From NCBI GenBank assembly GCA_028829895.1, contig CM054182.1, positions 13,970,001-14,034,000 of the forward strand: 64,000 bases of DNA, written 5' to 3'. The notes under the pieces were generated by a model that saw nothing but the letters and a program-made list of their open reading frames with translations, did no database searches and was not told where the DNA came from. The DNA comes from Sinotaia quadrata (taxonomy: Eukaryota; Mollusca; Gastropoda; Architaenioglossa; Viviparidae). Positions 58,960-64,000 of this stretch are shown here, in pieces. Both the position numbers and the translations under genes were made by a program. Within the stretch, counting starts at the first letter, position 1, and each line of letters opens with the position of its first letter.

Positions 58960-59300
58960 ACTTATATGTACACTAGCGCGCGCACACACTCACGCATACA
59001 CACAATCACAAGTCTGCCATCACTCCATATATCTGCATGCCCCATCGTAAACACGTCAAAATGTTTGCCGTCGTTTGAAATAACTTTCTCTGCAGATGAG
59101 TATTTACGCTTTAAGGGATTGCAGAGTTCCAGTGCTATATCGGCGTCATGCATGCATACTTTGAAATCACAAGACCACTACAAAATTAATGAGAAATATG
59201 AAGAAAATAAAGATTTTTCCAGTCCTGCTTAGAAAGTCAAAACAAACGACGCTCGGACCCCGTCACCAGATAAACAAGACTTGGGGCATCTAGCAGTCGA
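58960..59300. other. Unique island next to microsatellite (candidate regulatory element)
   Basis: A complex sequence with CpGs and GGCGTCATGCATGCATAC, with an 88-codon plus frame (58966-59232) that matches no known family. 59300-59440 is AT-rich and plain. Confidence 0.25.
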
Positions 59301-59439
59301 ATAATTGAAAATAATTTAAAAGAAAAATAGTAATAAAAATAATACATCACCAAATGTATTTGTCGCCCCTCAAAATGTTTCTTTGATGCCTACCACCATC
59401 CTATAATTACGTTAGAACAACTTCTACTAGTATTAGTAC

Positions 59440-60388
59440 TCCTATAATTACTACTAGTATTACTAATACTTTAATTACTACTACTTTACTACTTATACTA
59501 GTATCACTACTACTTTACAACTACTACAAGTACCACTACTAGTATCACTCACTACTACCTTACAACTACTACTACTACCTTACAACTATTACTACTACCT
59601 TACAACTACTACTACTACTATCTTACAACTACTACAAGTACCACTACTAGTATCACTCACTACTACCTTACAACTACTACTACTACCTTACAAATACTAC
59701 AAGTACCACTACTAGTATCACTCACTACTACCTTACAACTACTACTACTACCTTACAACAACTACTACTACCTTACAACTACTACAACTACTATTACTAC
59801 CTTACAACTACTACAACTATTACTACTACCTTACAACTACTACAACTACTACTACTACCTTACAACTACTACAACAACTACTACTACCTTACAACTACTA
59901 CTACTACTACTACTACTACCTTACAACTACTACAAGTACTACTACTACCTTACAACTACTACAACTACTACTACTACCTTACAACTACTACAAGTACTAC
60001 TACTACCTTACAACTACTACAACTACTACTACTACCTTACAACTACTAGTGTTACTACTACCTTACAACTACTACAGATATCACTTCTACCTTACAACCA
60101 CAACAAGTATTACTACTACCTTATAATTACTAGTATTACTACTACCTTACAATTACTAGTATTACTACTACTTTAATTACTACTACTTGACAACTTATAC
60201 TAGTGTTACTATTACTACTAATATTACTACTACTAGAATTACTACTACCACACAACTACTACTATTATACTACCTTAGATCTACTAGCAGTATTATTGCC
60301 TCTTTAATTACCACTACCTTACAACATCTACTAGTATTGCTACTGCTATATTTACTACCACTACTAGTATTAATACTACTATAATTAA
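59440..60388. repeat. (CTA)n-derived array with CCTTACAA units, left part
   Basis: Trinucleotide CTA/TAC repeats are interrupted regularly by CCTTACAACTACTACAA-like phrases. The same type of sequence resumes at 61020, after the LINE fragment. Confidence 0.95.
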
Positions 60389-60390
60389 TA

Positions 60391-61013
60391 TCTATCTATC
60401 TATCTATCTATCTATCCTATCCTTAGTTTTTTCGACTATTGGGGCACCACTGATGACCCAACAACCAGTTTCCTCCATTCCATTCTGTTCTCTGCTAATC
60501 TTACAGCATTGCTCAGTTTCAGTCCTGTCCAGTCTGAGATGTTATCCTCTCATCTTTTCCTCTGTCTTCCTCTCATTCACCCTCCTTGCACAAAACCTTG
60601 CATGATTGTCTTGGCAAGCCCTGTTGATCGTGACATGTCCATACCATTTCATTTTGTGTTTTTTCACAATGGCCAATAGCTCTTCATAGGGCCCAATGGC
60701 TTGTCTAATTCTGTTTCCCAGTTCATCATTCGTGATGATCTTTATACGAAATGTCAAGCAACCTTCGAAAGCATCTCATTTCAGTAGCTTGTATCCTCCT
60801 TTCAAGATCCACTGTGAGGGTCCATGACTCACAGGCATATAAAAGCACAGATACAACCAAGGAGCGCATCAGTCTGATCTTTGAGCGGATTGAGATGTTT
60901 CTGTCTTCCCAAACTGTCTTCATCTTTGCCATTGCTGTAAAGTCATCGCAATCCTGGACAATATTTCGGGTTTTGATCCCTCGTCTCTCATGATGGCTCC
61001 TACGTACTTGAGT
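60391..61013 (-). mobile_element. 3' end of a non-LTR retrotransposon (LINE), decayed
   Basis: On the minus strand the pieces EGSKPEILSRIA, WEDRNISIRSKIRLMRSLVV then SVLLYACESWTLT, RRIQATEMRCFRRLLDISYK, QAIGPYEELLAIVKKHKMKW then YGHV, and EDNISDWTGL...ENRMEWRKLVV appear in this order, across at least three frame changes and a TGG to TGA stop. This is the region after the polymerase domain of LINE endonuclease-reverse transcriptase proteins common in aquatic invertebrates. The frame ends with TAG, and a (TAGA)n tail follows at 60391-60416. The 5' part is missing, as usual for LINE insertions. Confidence 0.88.
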
Positions 61014-61019
61014 GTATTA

Positions 61020-61285
61020 AATAACTATAACTACTATTGAACAATTACTACTAGTATTACTATAATTACCACTACCTTACAACTACTACTGCTTTTACTA
61101 CTACCACTACCTTACTACTACTACTGCTTTAACTACTACCACTACCTTACTACTACTACTGCTATTACTACTACCACTACCTTACTACTACTACTGCTAT
61201 TACTACTACCACTACCTTACAACTACTACTGCTTTAACTACTACTGCTATTACTACTACCACTACTTTACTACTACGGCTAATAA
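61020..61285. repeat. (CTA)n-derived array, right part
   Basis: About five units with TACTACCACTACCTTACTAC and TACTACTGCT. Together with 59440-60388 it forms one array split by the LINE. Confidence 0.94.
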
Positions 61286-61519
61286 TAAGAACGACGATGA
61301 AAAAAGTGTTTATCTCTAATAAAATTAAAATCTCCTAGTGCTAATCACATCTAAATACACACACATTAGCACAATAAGTCATACATTGTAAGACATACCT
61401 TAGCACACAAAAATAAATAAGTCATACAGTGTAACACATACATTATCACAATAATAAATAAGTCAAACTGTGTTACACATATTTTCACAATATACAATAG
61501 CACAAAATAATAATGCACA

Positions 61520-61826
61520 TATAGCGCACAGCAAAAATAGGTACAGTAAGACACCAGCAAAAATAGGTACAGTAAGACACCAGCAAAAATAGTTACAGTA
61601 AGACACCAGCAAAAATAGTTACAGTAAGACACCAGCAAAAATAGGTACAGTAAGACACCAGCAAAAATAGGTACAGTAAGACACCAGCAAAAATAGGTAC
61701 AGTAAGACACCAGAAAAAATAGGTACACTAAGACACCAACAAAAATAGGTACAGTAAGACACCAGCAAAAATAGGTACAGTAAGACACCAGCAAAAATAG
61801 GTACAGTAAGACACCAGCAAAAATAA
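61520..61826. repeat. 26-bp minisatellite
   Basis: Eleven to twelve units of CAGCAAAAATAGGTACAGTA then AGACAC. Very uniform. 61286-61520 and 61830-62195 are unique, with nothing recognised. Confidence 0.97.
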
Positions 61827-62199
61827 ACGTGAAACCTATGCTTCTAATTTACAGATATGGCCTATGAGACAAAACTGAAGAAAACAGAGAAAATCACCCC
61901 GATAAATAATATTAACAATTAATTATTTTGCATACACGTGATTCAGATTAAAATGCATTATGGTCTTTCAGTCGTGTGTGTGCGTTTGTAAAAATATTTT
62001 GACTTTACTAATTGCTCTACAGGTATATAAAATGTAAATCACATTTGAACATATAAATTGCTTTACAGATAAATAAGACATATCACATTAGCAAATTATG
62101 GCACATTTATCTGTCAAGTGCATGCTTGGCATACTTCTAGCCGGTTGTTTTGTGACACCCCACCCCCCCACTCTCTTCCTGATACATTTCACCTTCTCC

Positions 62200-62550
62200 A
62201 AGGAAATACCGGATACCATCATCACCTCCAAGGAAACACCGGATACAGCCTTCTAATACAAGAAACACCGGATACCATATTCTACTCCAAGGAAACACCG
62301 GATACCATATTCTACTCCAAGGAAACACCGGATACCATATTCTGTTCCAAGGAAACACCGGATACCATATTCTACTCCAAGGAAACACCGGATACCATAT
62401 TCTACTCCAAGGAAACACCGGATACCATATTCTATTCCAAGGAAACATAACGCCACCTTCTACTCCAAGGAAAAAAACGGATACCATATTCTACTACAAG
62501 GAAACGCAGAATGCCACTGTCTACTAGAAGGAAACACCGAATACCAATCA
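62200..62550. repeat. 29-bp minisatellite
   Basis: About eleven units with GGAAACACCGGATACCATAT and TCTACTCCAA. The right-hand units are diverged. Confidence 0.95.
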
Positions 62551-62574
62551 GTGCCAAGCCGATACCGGATACCA

Positions 62575-62885
62575 TCACCTACTCCTTGTAAATACTGGGC
62601 AACTTCATCTACACCCAGCAAGCACAGGATAACTTTATCTTCTCCCAGCAAACACCGGATAATATCATCTAATCCTTGTAACCATTGGATAACTTTATCT
62701 TCTCCCAGCAAACACCGGATAATATCATCTAATCCTTGTAACCATTGGATAAGTTTATCTTCTCCCAGCAAACAAAGGATAATATCATCTAATCCTTGTA
62801 ACCATTGGATAACTTTATCTGCTCCCAGCAAATAACGGATAATATCATCTATTTCTTGTAAACACCGGACAATTTCAACTACCCC
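62575..62885. repeat. 60-bp minisatellite, related to its left neighbour
   Basis: About five units with CTTCTCCCAGCAAACACCGG, ATAATATCATCTAATCCTTG and TAACCATTGGATAACTTTAT. The core AAACACCGGATA is shared with the 29-bp array, so the 60-bp unit probably arose as a diverged dimer of it. Confidence 0.94.
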
Positions 62886-63019
62886 TAAACATTTGGGCAG
62901 AAAACAGCATATTCATAACGCAAGAAAAAAGTTGAAATATTGAAATTAATGTCAACCATCTTGCATAACTCTGACAAAGTCTAGAAACCACCACCACCCC
63001 CTCCCGATGTCTGACTGAA

Positions 63020-63405
63020 TGACAAACACGTATCATACAAAGGCAAACATAGTAGACAAACAGCAAACTCACACAAAACATCATGCAAACACAAAGTACA
63101 TTAACAGTATGCAAATACACATACACAAAACATATGAACAGAATGCAAATTCACACAAAGTAAACAAACAGCATACAAGCACGCACAAAACATACAACCT
63201 GAAAACATGCACAAAGAACACAAAAACACACGAAGTACACAAACAACACAAAAACACGCACAACACATACCAACAGCATGCAAACACAAAGTACACAGCA
63301 TACAAACATACACAGAGCATTCAACAGCACACAAAACATACAAATAGTGTGCAAACACATACAAAGCTCACAAGGGCACTGTGTCACAATCTCAAACATA
63401 TCAAA
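63020..63405. repeat. Diverged CA-rich repeat
   Basis: Loose units with CAAACAGCATACAAGCACGC and ACAAAACATACAA. Open frames on both strands come from its low complexity. Confidence 0.8.
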
Positions 63406-64000
63406 TAACACACAGTCAAAGACTCACAAATGAAGAAAATGTAATAACTGGCAACAGGCATACATGTCATATTAAAATCGATATTATAATCATAACACAT
63501 ATAATTTCATTTTAAATTTTCTTATATAATCCTATCACTGGACGCATTTACTATTTTGTCACTTTTTCTATTCATGTTTTGATAGTCTTAACTGACGTTA
63601 CATGTGGCATCCATGTTATGAAATTATCATATTCTAATCACCAACTCCAATCTAAATAAATATTTTTTTAAGAATCTATCATCACAGTTTGTGTACATGA
63701 CTAAATTTGCCCTGGGAGACCAAAATGGGACTCATGCTTTGTCCCCAGTGTCAGCCTAGATTAGCATGCATGGTGACAGCTTGACATGCTGTTGCACGCG
63801 GGGCAGGTTTAGTCACTAATTCTGGTTTGAAAGGTTCAAATCTATTCTGTATTTCACACACTGTAAGTTAGAAATTATGTTCTTGAAATCAAACTCCTTT
63901 TTGGCTTTTCCCATGCCTCTATCAGTGAGTCAATATAAAAAGTGTGCTCACACCAAACGTTGCTACCCTGAGAACAGAAGGAGTGTCTCCCTTTGTTGAA
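63406..64000. other. Unique sequence at window end
   Basis: 63690-63800 contains TTTGTCCCCAGTGTCAGCCT then AGATTAGCATGCATGG, which reminds me of a dispersed repeat seen in bivalve genomes. I cannot confirm this here. No gene is recognised. Confidence 0.25.

Overview
This is a stretch of an animal nuclear genome, AT-rich and intron-bearing, with no prokaryotic gene organisation. The only protein-coding gene I can support is the 3' end of a cohesin-release factor gene of the WAPL (wings apart-like) family on the + strand. Seven exons between 861 and 13863 join in frame, with GT-AG introns, to encode the last 313 residues and the stop codon. The first exon(s) lie to the left of the window. A WAPL orthologue with short conserved blocks and a divergent acidic/alanine-rich linker, next to hAT, pogo-like, LTR-like and LINE relics, fits an invertebrate bilaterian. 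A mollusc is my best guess, but the species cannot be fixed from the sequence alone.

Layout. 1-845 is a copy of an LTR-like dispersed repeat that runs almost to the first visible splice acceptor. 861-13863 is the WAPL 3' gene part, whose introns hold several unrelated minisatellites; the last intron also holds a complete 1571-bp LTR-like insertion with a 5-bp target duplication inside a 40-bp minisatellite. 13864 to about 14765 is the 3' UTR, which starts with a 30-bp repeat carrying three AATAAA signals. From about 15 kb to 64 kb I find no intact gene. This region is a chain of roughly 45 different minisatellite and microsatellite arrays separated by short unique stretches, plus mobile-element relics: a decayed hAT transposase (30.08-31.7 kb), a pogo/Tigger-like MITE (32.78-33.38 kb), LTR-like fragments (35.7, 44.3 and 57.0-57.8 kb) and the 3' end of a LINE on the minus strand (60.4-61.0 kb).

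The long open frames in the right half are consequences of tandem repetition: units whose length is a multiple of 3, or stop-free units of other lengths, keep several frames open. They are not annotated as genes. The most notable structures are a 39-copy, 46-bp array with no length change (41077-42870), a mixed 24/32-bp array (53.16-54.87 kb), a perfect inverted repeat with 75-bp arms (45471-45644), decayed duplications of splice junctions at both ends of one WAPL intron, and several complex, CpG-containing unique islands (about 45.0, 49.6, 51.4-52.3 and 59.0 kb) that look like candidate conserved non-coding elements in a gene desert. No RNA gene or CRISPR array was recognised.
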